Of a stretch of 6,137 nucleotides of DNA, positions 1 through 5,855 are shown one piece after another. Made by a program: the position numbers and the translations under genes. Within the stretch, counting starts at the first letter, position 1. Each line of letters starts with the position of its first letter. Source of the stretch: Bifidobacterium breve (GTDB lineage: Bacteria; Actinomycetota; Acidimicrobiia; Acidimicrobiales; Ilumatobacteraceae); NCBI GenBank assembly GCA_945889575.1, contig CAMDBY010000106.1, forward strand, positions 1 to 6,137, given 5' to 3'. The notes under the pieces are model-generated. The model was given only the letters and a program-made list of their open reading frames with translations, was not told the origin of the DNA and made no database searches.

Positions 1-866
1 CGATTGTGCAGTTTGCAATATCAATGTTCCTCCTCAGCGGCGCAAAGGTGCTCTTTGATACTGCGCTCATCGTTTGGGTGAATGATCATGTGGAATATGA
101 ACGGCGTGGACGCATTGTCGGAATCATCGAGACGTCGTGGGCCCTGTCGCTATTTATCGGCGTTGCAATCATGGGTATTGCAACGGCTCTTATCTCGTGG
201 CGCGCCGGATTCATCGTTGGTGCAATCGGTATGGCCATTACGGGTTCACTGATTGCTAGTGCACTTCCACGTGATGAAGCGCACGCGCCGGTGCGTACTG
301 AACTGCGTGGCGCGGTGCCACGCAATGCCTATTTCGTGTTTGCCTCCTCATTCTTACTGATGGGTGCAAGCCAATGTCTTGGCATCACGTTTGGTCCGTG
401 GTTTGAAGATGAATTTGGTTTCTCAAGCGCAGCACTGATTGGCGTAGTCATTGTGCTCGGCCTCTTTGAATTGGTCTCCAGTATTGGCAGCTCGCGCGTC
501 ACCGATACATGGGGCAAAGAAATCAGCGTTCGTCGTGGAGCAGTTCTGATGGTGGCTGCAACAGTTGCCATGGCTGCAGCACCGCATGTTTCGTTTGTTG
601 CAGTTCCCATGTTGGTGTTGTTCATCATGGGATTTGAATTTTCACTTGTCAGCATGTTGCCGTTGGCGGCCAACATTGTTCCAAACAGCGGCGGTATAGG
701 CCTTGGTCTCACAGTGGGTGCAGGCACGTGTGGTCGTGCCATCTTCAGCACTATTGCTACTTCACTGTATGACTCTGTTGGCCCAGTAGGCCCAGCACTT
801 GCCGCTGTTGCATTATCTGCAATCACCGTTGTGCTTGTCAGTCTTTATGCGCGGTCGGTGCGATAA
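1..866 (+). CDS. MFS transporter, C-terminal part (5' end outside window)
   Basis: This is the C-terminal part of a major facilitator superfamily permease in the cytoplasmic membrane. The reading frame is open to the left edge, and the first GTG, at base 6, is not a convincing start because the protein there is already inside a membrane helix. Counting from that GTG, about nine hydrophobic helices can be read at residues 2-25, 38-62, 67-87, 107-128, 140-162, 177-192, 195-217, 228-252 and 258-282. The basic stretch ERRGR at 32-36 after the first of these fits the MFS loop between TM4 and TM5, and the polar segment at 88-106 fits the central cytoplasmic loop. The visible part therefore runs from about TM4 to TM12, and roughly 100 residues are missing. 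No substrate can be assigned; drug efflux and metabolite export are both possible. The stop is TAA at 864-866, inside the 3' end of the convergent nadE gene. Nothing ties it to the nitrogen genes downstream. Confidence 0.85.
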   Translation, partial: IVQFAISMFLLSGAKVLFDTALIVWVNDHVEYERRGRIVGIIETSWALSLFIGVAIMGIATALISWRAGFIVGAIGMAITGSLIASALPRDEAHAPVRTELRGAVPRNAYFVFASSFLLMGASQCLGITFGPWFEDEFGFSSAALIGVVIVLGLFELVSSIGSSRVTDTWGKEISVRRGAVLMVAATVAMAAAPHVSFVAVPMLVLFIMGFEFSLVSMLPLAANIVPNSGGIGLGLTVGAGTCGRAIFSTIATSLYDSVGPVGPALAAVALSAITVVLVSLYARSVR

Positions 867-2518
867 CCGTTCGTTATTGGCATGCGTCGGTCTTTGCCGA
901 ATGCCTTTTCTGAAATGCGAACTCCTGGCGCACACTGGCGACGTTTGTATTCGTTGATATCAACTAAGCGTGCGATACGAGTAACAACTGCTGCATCGAA
1001 ACCGAGTTTCTGAATTTCAGGCACTGTTAGGTCATCGTCGATGTAATGACGCAAGATCGGGTCAAGGTCTTCATATGCGGGCAGGCTCTGATCATCACGT
1101 TGATCTGGTCGCAATTCAGCGCTTGGTGGCTTAGTGATGACGGTTTCAGGAATTATCTCGCGGCCTGCACGTTCATTGATGCGTCGACACAGCGCAAACA
1201 CTTGCGTCTTGAACACATCTTTGATGATTGCATACCCACCAGCTGAGTCGCCATAGATAGTGAAATAGCCGACTGCCATTTCACTCTTGTTGCCAGTGGT
1301 TAAAACCATCCATCCGAATTTGTTACTGAGTGCCATCAGCGTCATTCCACGTACACGGCTCTGCAAGTTTTCTTCCGTGAGATCTGGGTCGCGACCAGTG
1401 AACGACGGTTCGAGCATTTCCAAGTACGCGCCAAATGCTGGCTCAATAGAAACAACACGATGATCTACACCTAGGGCAGTAGCAAGTTTTTCAGCATCAT
1501 CTAGTGAACCTTGACTTGAATACCGCGATGGCATTGCAACACCATGCACATGATCAGCGCCAAGTGCATCAACTGCAATTGCTGCAACGATGGACGAGTC
1601 GATTCCGCCAGAGAGACCAATGACAACATCGGTGAATCCGTTCTTGTGTACATAGTCACGTGTGCCAACAACGAGAGCGTCATACACACGGTCAAGATCT
1701 GAAGCAAACGGTTCTATATGAGTTGGTGTCACCGTTCCGTCGCCACCAATGGTTACAACAGCAAAATCAGACTCAAACGATTTCATTCGGCATGCAATAA
1801 CACCGTTGCAATCAACAACAACACTTGACCCGTCGAACACAAGTTCATCTTGCGCACCAACTTGGTTTACGTACACAATGGCGCTATTGGTTTCCTTCGC
1901 ACGCGTTGACAACATCTGTTCGCGTTGCACGTTCTTACCCTCATGGAATGGTGACGCATTCAAGTTCAACATGATTCGCGCGCCGGCTGCTGCCTGAGCT
2001 GCAACAGGACCATCTGCATACCAAATGTCTTCACAGATTGTGACTCCAACTGTTACGCCATCAAGAGAGAACAACCCAGTCGCGACACCATCTTTCATGG
2101 CAGGTCCATGTGTGAAGTAACGATCCTCGTCGAACACTGCATAGTTCGGAAGTAACTGCTTCAGGTACACACCGAGAACGCCGCCGTTACGACACAATGC
2201 AACTGCGTTATATAAATAGTCGCCGTCAGCTTTCACAAACCCGACGAGAGCAGCGCACTCTCGCGTCGCTTTGGCAATGCGCTCGACAGCCAATTCGTTG
2301 TCGCGCACGAATGCCTTTTTCAGCAATAAATCCTCTGGCGGGTACCCCGTGATGGTCAATTCTGAGTAGACCACAACATCACAACCAGCTGCTTCAGCTT
2401 TGGCATAGTCGACCAAAATCTTGCCTTCGTTGCCCGAAAGGTCTCCCACAAGTGGATTCAATTGGGACAAGCCAACGGTCAGGCCCTTGGGTGTAGCGAA
2501 AGATCCGACGGATGTCAC
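845..2518 (-). CDS. nadE: Glutamine-dependent NAD+ synthetase NadE
   Basis: A 557-residue cytoplasmic enzyme for the last step of NAD synthesis: deamido-NAD+ plus ATP plus glutamine gives NAD+, AMP, PPi and glutamate. The N-terminal nitrilase-type glutaminase domain (about 13-270) shows the Glu-Lys-Cys triad as E53 in SELTITGYPPEDL, K120 before QLLPNYAVFDE, and C162 in TICEDIW. The C-terminal synthetase domain (about 275-545) has the PP-loop SGGIDSS at 303-309, the TTGNKSEMAVGYFTIYGD segment at 407-424, KPPSAELRPDQRDDQSLP at 463-480, and the terminal RRMPITNGYR. All motifs are intact and the length is normal for the shorter bacterial two-domain class, below the roughly 680 residues of mycobacterial NadE. 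The start is GTG at 2516-2518, because an in-frame TAG lies at 2528-2530 and the conserved N-terminus begins about 13 residues later. No good Shine-Dalgarno precedes it. The gene is divergent from glnII and convergent with the MFS gene. Confidence 0.95.
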   Translation of the reverse strand: MTSVGSFATPKGLTVGLSQLNPLVGDLSGNEGKILVDYAKAEAAGCDVVVYSELTITGYPPEDLLLKKAFVRDNELAVERIAKATRECAALVGFVKADGDYLYNAVALCRNGGVLGVYLKQLLPNYAVFDEDRYFTHGPAMKDGVATGLFSLDGVTVGVTICEDIWYADGPVAAQAAAGARIMLNLNASPFHEGKNVQREQMLSTRAKETNSAIVYVNQVGAQDELVFDGSSVVVDCNGVIACRMKSFESDFAVVTIGGDGTVTPTHIEPFASDLDRVYDALVVGTRDYVHKNGFTDVVIGLSGGIDSSIVAAIAVDALGADHVHGVAMPSRYSSQGSLDDAEKLATALGVDHRVVSIEPAFGAYLEMLEPSFTGRDPDLTEENLQSRVRGMTLMALSNKFGWMVLTTGNKSEMAVGYFTIYGDSAGGYAIIKDVFKTQVFALCRRINERAGREIIPETVITKPPSAELRPDQRDDQSLPAYEDLDPILRHYIDDDLTVPEIQKLGFDAAVVTRIARLVDINEYKRRQCAPGVRISEKAFGKDRRMPITNGYRTDRA

Positions 2519-2577
2519 GAAGTCAGGCTAACCAGCGACCCCTCAAAACCCCATCTACATAAGGTTTCCCATACTCA

Positions 2578-2595
2578 GAGGGAGCCAGCTCTCTC
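2578..2595. repeat. Imperfect 18-base inverted repeat, possible operator
   Basis: The arms GAGGGAGC and GCTCTCTC are separated by CA and pair at seven of eight positions, with one G-T position in the fourth pair. The dyad lies about 60 bases upstream of the nadE start and directly beside the GlnR-like array. The short spacer suits a protein-binding dyad better than an RNA hairpin. No regulator can be named from the sequence. Confidence 0.35.
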
Positions 2596-2597
2596 GT

Positions 2598-2657
2598 TTT
2601 ACACAGCGTTCACATTTGGGCAATGGGAAAGAAACGGCTTCGTGACATCCTGTAGAC
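2598..2657 (+). promoter_or_regulatory. Phased GlnR-like binding sites upstream of glnII
   Basis: Five-base half sites start every 11 bases: TTTAC at 2598, TTCAC at 2609, GCAAT at 2620, GAAAC at 2631, GTGAC at 2642 and TAGAC at 2653, each pair separated by six bases. The known actinobacterial GlnR box alternates gTnAC and GaAAC with six-base gaps, which is the AC-n9-AC pattern of mycobacteria. Sites 2631 and 2642 match perfectly and in the right alternating order, the 2598 site matches four of five, and five of the six end in AC. The last site ends 45 bases before the glnII start. Binding by the GlnR-like protein encoded at 5166-5855 is an inference. The sequence does not settle whether it would activate or repress, and the divergent nadE promoter might also respond. 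Confidence 0.55.
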
Positions 2658-2666
2658 AGTAAAAAA

Positions 2667-2682
2667 GAGGGATTTGTCCCTT
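2667..2682 (+). other. Small hairpin in the glnII leader
   Basis: AGGGA at 2668-2672 pairs with TCCCT at 2677-2681 across a TTTG loop, with a possible G-U pair closing at 2667/2682. It follows an A-rich tract and ends eight bases before the Shine-Dalgarno. It is too weak and lacks a T-tract, so it is not a terminator. A minor role in mRNA stability or translation is possible but unproven. Confidence 0.3.
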
Positions 2683-2690
2683 GTTAGTAA

Positions 2691-2695
2691 AAGGA
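2691..2695 (+). promoter_or_regulatory. Shine-Dalgarno of glnII
   Basis: AAGGA lies seven bases before the GTG at 2703. It supports that GTG as the start, together with the N-terminus MPIQAEYIWIDG, which is typical of type II glutamine synthetases. Confidence 0.7.
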
Positions 2696-2702
2696 CACCA
2701 CT

Positions 2703-3716
2703 GTGCCCATTCAGGCTGAATACATCTGGATCGACGGAACGTCACCAACACCATTGCTCCGTTCAAAGACCAAAATCATTCCCGACTTCGCCGGCGCTAT
2801 CGCCGACATGCCGATGGATGAATGGGGCTTTGACGGTTCTTCCACAGAACAAGCACAAGGCGATTCGTCTGACTGCGTATTGCGCCCTGTCTTTCAGTGC
2901 CCAGACCCGATTCGTGGCGGCAAGAACGTACTCGTCATGTGCGACGTGTTGTTAGCAAAAGATGCGTCACCGCATCCATCAAACACACGCGCACCACTTG
3001 CAGCTGCACAAGCAAAATTTGCAGACCAAGAAATGTGGTATGGCATTGAGCAGGAATACACCATGCTTCGCACAGACGGCACCCCATACGGTTTCCCCGT
3101 TGGTGGTTACCCGAAGCCACAGGGACCGTATTACTGCGGCGTTGGCGCAGGCCGCGTTGTTGGTCGTGAGATCATCGAAGAGCACACACAGGCATGCATC
3201 GACGCAGGCCTTCTCATCGCAGGAACAAACGCTGAAGTAATGCCAGGCCAATGGGAATTCCAAATTGGCGCAGCAGATGCACTGACAGTGTCAGACCATA
3301 TGCATGTTGCGCGTTGGTTGCTCCACCGCATCGCAGAAGATTACGACGTGGTCATCTCATTCGACGCAAAGCCGATGAAGGGTGACTGGAACGGCGCAGG
3401 CGCGCACACCAACTTCTCAACGAAGGCAATGCGTGAGGGCTACCCAGCCATCATCGAAGCATGCGAGAAGCTTGGTACCCGCGTTATGGAACATGTCGAG
3501 CATTACGGTCACGACATCCAAAGCCGCCTTACCGGTAAGCACGAAACTGCTCCATGGAACAAGTACTCATACGGAGTCTCAAACCGTGGCGCATCAGTTC
3601 GTATCCCCTGGCAGGTTGCTCGCGACCAAAAGGGTTATGCAGAAGACCGTCGCCCGAACGCAAACATTGACCCATATACGGTCACACGTCTCATCCTTGA
3701 GACCGTTTGCGGCTAA
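2703..3716 (+). CDS. glnII: Type II (eukaryotic-type) glutamine synthetase
   Basis: A 337-residue cytoplasmic ligase that makes glutamine from glutamate, ammonia and ATP, the entry step of nitrogen assimilation. It belongs to the short GSII family known from eukaryotes, Streptomyces, Frankia and rhizobia, and its length is normal for that family. The beta-grasp part carries WGFDGSST at 41-48. The catalytic domain shows metal and substrate ligands in YGIEQEYT at 113-120 (E116, E118), NAEVMPGQWEFQIG at 176-189 (E178, E185), GAGAHTNFS at 231-239 (H235), NRGASVRIP at 294-302 (R295, R300) and YAEDRRPNANIDPY at 312-325 (E314, R316). No key residue is missing. GSII enzymes lack the adenylylation site of GSI-beta, so control should be mainly transcriptional, which fits the GlnR-like array just upstream. 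The start is GTG with a good ribosome site. A strong terminator follows the stop, so the gene is probably a single unit. Confidence 0.95.
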   Translation: MPIQAEYIWIDGTSPTPLLRSKTKIIPDFAGAIADMPMDEWGFDGSSTEQAQGDSSDCVLRPVFQCPDPIRGGKNVLVMCDVLLAKDASPHPSNTRAPLAAAQAKFADQEMWYGIEQEYTMLRTDGTPYGFPVGGYPKPQGPYYCGVGAGRVVGREIIEEHTQACIDAGLLIAGTNAEVMPGQWEFQIGAADALTVSDHMHVARWLLHRIAEDYDVVISFDAKPMKGDWNGAGAHTNFSTKAMREGYPAIIEACEKLGTRVMEHVEHYGHDIQSRLTGKHETAPWNKYSYGVSNRGASVRIPWQVARDQKGYAEDRRPNANIDPYTVTRLILETVCG

Positions 3717-3737
3717 GCCACAACCAATAATTACGGG

Positions 3738-3766
3738 AAACGGGGGGCCTAGTGCCCCCCGTTTTT
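3738..3766 (+). terminator. Intrinsic terminator after glnII
   Basis: The perfect 11-base arms AAACGGGGGGC (3738-3748) and GCCCCCCGTTT (3754-3764) flank the loop CTAGT, and five T residues run from 3762 to 3766. It starts 21 bases after the glnII stop and should largely isolate glnII from the following glnA-glnR pair. Confidence 0.9.
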
Positions 3767-3804
3767 CATTTCAAGTAGCCCTATGACCCGCCTCACGGCA
3801 GACT

Positions 3805-3810
3805 GAAGAG
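3805..3810 (+). promoter_or_regulatory. Putative ribosome site that bears on the glnA start
   Basis: GAAGAG touches the first ATG at 3811, so it cannot serve that codon. It lies nine bases before the in-frame ATG at 3820 and twelve before the one at 3823. This favours a start three or four residues inside the longest frame. The match to the anti-Shine-Dalgarno is only moderate. Confidence 0.4.
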
Positions 3811-5157
3811 ATGAGCGACATGATGGACCAACACCGCGACTATGTATTGCGCACCGTCGAAGAGCGAGGAGTGCGCCTCGTACGCCTGTGGTTCACCGAT
3901 GTGCTCGGCACATTGAAGAGCTTTGCTATCAGTCCAGCTGAATTAGAAAACGCACTTGAAGATGGCATGACATTTGATGGTTCATCTATCGATGGTTATT
4001 CACGTGTGCAAGAAGCAGATGTTCTTGCAGTGCCAGATCCGAACACATTTGAAGTGTTGCCCTGGGTTGACAACAAAGCAGCCGAGGCCCGCGTTATCTG
4101 CGATGTTCGCAATCTTGACGGTTCGATTTTTGAAGGCGACCCCCGCCAAGTGTTGCGCCGCAATCTTGATGCTGCGCGCGCAATGGGATACGAATTCCTT
4201 ATCGCCCCCGACATGGAGTATTTCTACTTCGAGCCTCCAGTGCGCGGACAAATACCGGTGCCACTTGATGAAGGTGGCTTCTTCGATCTCACCACGACTG
4301 ACGTTGCATCATCACTGCGCAAGCAAACAATTCGCACACTCGAGACAATGGGAATTCCTGTTGAATACTCATTCCACGAAGATGCACCAAGTCAACAAGA
4401 AATAGATCTGCGTCATACCGATGCTCTTTCAATGGCTGACAGCGTGATGACGTTCCGCATGATCGTGAAAGAAATTGCAGCAATGAACAACGTGCATGCC
4501 ACGTTCATGCCAAAGCCTCTTGAAGGTGTTCAGGGTTCTGGCATGCATTTGCACTTGTCATTGTTCTCTGGCGACACCAATGCGTTCTATTCAGAAGATG
4601 ACCCAAATAACTTGTCTCCTATTGCAAAGTCATTCATGGCGGGCCTATTGCGTCACGCCGCTGAAATCACAGCAGTCACCAACCAAACGGTGAACAGCTA
4701 CAAGCGCCTAGTTCCTGGTTTCGAAGCTCCCGTGCACATCAGTTGGGCACGTAATAACCGCAGTGGCCTTATCCGTGTGCCAATTCCAAAGCGTGGAAGC
4801 ATCAGCGCCACGCGCATTGAATATCGCTCACCAGACCCAGCGTGTAACCCATACCTTGCCTTCTCTGTCATTCTTGCCGCTGGCATGAAAGGTATCCGCG
4901 AGGGATACGAACTAGAGCCAGAAGCAGACGCCAACTTATTTGAGATGGATGATGCCGCACTTGAAAAGTTAGGCATCCGTCAGTTGCCACAATCGCTGAA
5001 TGACGCACTCAAAGTGATGGAAACTTCCGAGCTGGTTCAAGAAGCACTTGGTGAGCACATCTTTGAATGGTTCCTTCGTAACAAGCGTCATGAATGGCGC
5101 GAGTACAAAACTCAAGTCACCCCGTTTGAACTCAATCGCTACCTCAAGTCGTTGTAA
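3811..5157 (+). CDS. glnA: Type I glutamine synthetase family protein, GlnA2-like
   Basis: A 448-residue GSI-family ligase, presumably a dodecamer, making glutamine or another gamma-glutamyl amide. From memory it resembles mycobacterial GlnA2, whose N-terminus aligns with M5 here. The beta-grasp domain carries RLWFTDVLGTLKSFAI at 25-40 and FDGSSIDGYSR at 55-65. The catalytic domain shows PDMEYFYF at 133-140, FHEDAPSQQEIDLR at 188-201 (E190, E197), GSGMHLHLS at 242-250 (H246), NRSGLIRVP at 316-324, and RIEYRSPDPACNPY at 335-348 (E337, R339). The adenylylation tyrosine of GSI-beta enzymes is replaced by F377 in NLFEMDD, so the protein is alpha-like and not adenylylated. Position 134 is Asp where GSI normally has a metal-binding Glu, and S194 stands where Gly is usual. 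Some actinobacterial GlnA paralogues act on polyamines or ethanolamine, so glutamine synthesis is likely but not certain. The given start is the outer limit; 3820 or 3823 is more probable. Gene glnR follows after eight bases. Confidence 0.9.
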   Translation: MSDMMDQHRDYVLRTVEERGVRLVRLWFTDVLGTLKSFAISPAELENALEDGMTFDGSSIDGYSRVQEADVLAVPDPNTFEVLPWVDNKAAEARVICDVRNLDGSIFEGDPRQVLRRNLDAARAMGYEFLIAPDMEYFYFEPPVRGQIPVPLDEGGFFDLTTTDVASSLRKQTIRTLETMGIPVEYSFHEDAPSQQEIDLRHTDALSMADSVMTFRMIVKEIAAMNNVHATFMPKPLEGVQGSGMHLHLSLFSGDTNAFYSEDDPNNLSPIAKSFMAGLLRHAAEITAVTNQTVNSYKRLVPGFEAPVHISWARNNRSGLIRVPIPKRGSISATRIEYRSPDPACNPYLAFSVILAAGMKGIREGYELEPEADANLFEMDDAALEKLGIRQLPQSLNDALKVMETSELVQEALGEHIFEWFLRNKRHEWREYKTQVTPFELNRYLKSL

Positions 5158-5165
5158 TCCCTCAT

Positions 5166-5855
5166 ATGCCTACTTCCGACATGATTGTTGTGTTCCCTGC
5201 GAACCCCACTCCTGATTTAGCGCGCACCCTCGATTTAGGTGGCTACCGCTGGAAGGCAGTGTCTGGTGCAGACGAAGCCGGCAAGTGTGAACCGCAAGCT
5301 GGCTGGATGGGTGCAATCATCACATGTGATGAAGACCCAGAAAATGCTTGGGCGTTTGCTCGCGCATTACGCAAGCGTGACAATGCTGTTGATTCAGTCA
5401 TAGTTCTTGTTTCCGGAACGCAGCTCGGTGATCTTGAACTGCGTGACGACTTGTTTGACGACTTCTGTCTCACGCCATTTCATCCACGCGAATTAGAAGC
5501 ACGACTTCGTCATCTCTTTTCCAGCACCGAAAGCGGCTTGCGTCCGGAACTTGTTGAACACTCTGGCCTCATTCTGAACCTTGAGACATACCAAGCAACG
5601 TTTAACGGCCACGCTCTGGACTTGACGTTTATGGAATACGAATTACTGAAGTTCCTTGCACAGAACCCCGGCAAGGTGTTCACCCGCGAAATGCTTCTCT
5701 CACGCGTGTGGGGCTACGAGTACTACGGCGGTGCTCGCACCGTTGACGTACATGTTCGTCGTCTTCGCGCAAAGCTTGGTGAAGAACACGCCAACCTGAT
5801 TCAAACTGTTCGCAGCGTTGGCTATCGCTTTGGCCAATCCCGCTGGGGTTCTTAA
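5166..5855 (+). CDS. glnR: GlnR-like orphan OmpR-family nitrogen regulator
   Basis: A 229-residue DNA-binding protein with a receiver-like domain (about 5-118) and a winged-helix OmpR-type domain (about 130-222). The wing domain, from LDLTFMEYELLKFLAQNPGK at 151-170 through the RTVDVHVRRLRAKLG recognition region at 191-205 to TVRSVGYRF at 214-222, closely resembles actinobacterial GlnR, which controls glutamine synthetase, ammonium transport and nitrite reductase genes. The receiver has lost its phosphorylation chemistry: no acidic pair follows the first strand (IVVFPAN), Cys54 occupies the likely phospho-acceptor position with Asp55 next to it, and Thr103 replaces the conserved Lys. It should therefore act without phosphorylation, as known for GlnR. 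No histidine kinase gene is adjacent. The gene starts eight bases after the glnA stop without a clear Shine-Dalgarno, suggesting translational coupling; ATG at 5181 is an alternative start. MtrA-like or other orphan OmpR regulators are the alternative identity, but the match and context favour GlnR. Confidence 0.88.
   Translation: MPTSDMIVVFPANPTPDLARTLDLGGYRWKAVSGADEAGKCEPQAGWMGAIITCDEDPENAWAFARALRKRDNAVDSVIVLVSGTQLGDLELRDDLFDDFCLTPFHPRELEARLRHLFSSTESGLRPELVEHSGLILNLETYQATFNGHALDLTFMEYELLKFLAQNPGKVFTREMLLSRVWGYEYYGGARTVDVHVRRLRAKLGEEHANLIQTVRSVGYRFGQSRWGS
5852..5855. other. Interlocked stop codons of glnR and corA
   Basis: The palindrome TTAA supplies the TAA stop of glnR on the + strand (5853-5855) and the TAA stop of corA on the - strand (5852-5854). 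The convergent genes meet with no spacer and no hairpin, so transcripts from either side must run into the other gene. Confidence 0.9.

Larger units (their letters stand above)
2519..2702. other. Divergent nadE / glnII intergenic regulatory region
   Basis: The 184 bases between the two divergent starts hold no convincing gene. From left to right they contain the nadE leader, an imperfect inverted repeat at 2578-2595, a phased set of GlnR-like half sites at 2598-2657, a small hairpin at 2667-2682, and the glnII Shine-Dalgarno at 2691-2695. I could not pick a -35/-10 pair with confidence for either gene. TTCACA at 2609-2614 resembles a -35 element but has no good partner 16-18 bases downstream. 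Confidence 0.7.

Noticed and set aside
329..826. 165-codon open frame on the - strand opposite the MFS gene
   Set aside because: The protein is low-complexity and rich in Thr, Ala, Asn and Pro with no domain, while the + strand frame gives clear membrane helices. It is an antisense shadow.
2462..2662. 66-codon + strand frame across the nadE start and the intergenic region
   Set aside because: Half of it is antisense to nadE, the protein has no recognisable feature, and it runs through the dyad and GlnR-like sites. Not supported as a gene.
2519..2702. Glutamine riboswitch or other structured RNA in the glnII leader
   Set aside because: Only a five to six pair hairpin is visible and no glnA-type riboswitch core. 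Those riboswitches are known mainly from cyanobacteria and phage.
2674..2955. 93-codon frame starting in the glnII leader
   Set aside because: It overlaps glnII out of frame, is rich in Cys, Thr and Ser without motifs, and glnII is fully conserved across it.
3382..3786. 134-codon + strand frame reaching past the glnII stop through the terminator
   Set aside because: Out of frame with the conserved GSII catalytic core. It would be translated through the terminator stem, and its sequence has no family character.
3738..3787. GlnR box or clear promoter upstream of glnA
   Set aside because: AC dinucleotides here are not in 11-base register, and TATGAC at 3782-3787 is a weak -10 whose -35 would fall in the terminator. 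I do not report a promoter.
3974..4405. 143-codon + strand frame inside glnA
   Set aside because: An alternative-frame shadow of the conserved GSI core, with an amino-acid make-up unlike a real protein.
5166..5855. Two-component response regulator with a partner kinase
   Set aside because: The phosphorylation residues are missing and no kinase gene is adjacent; the next gene is corA on the other strand.
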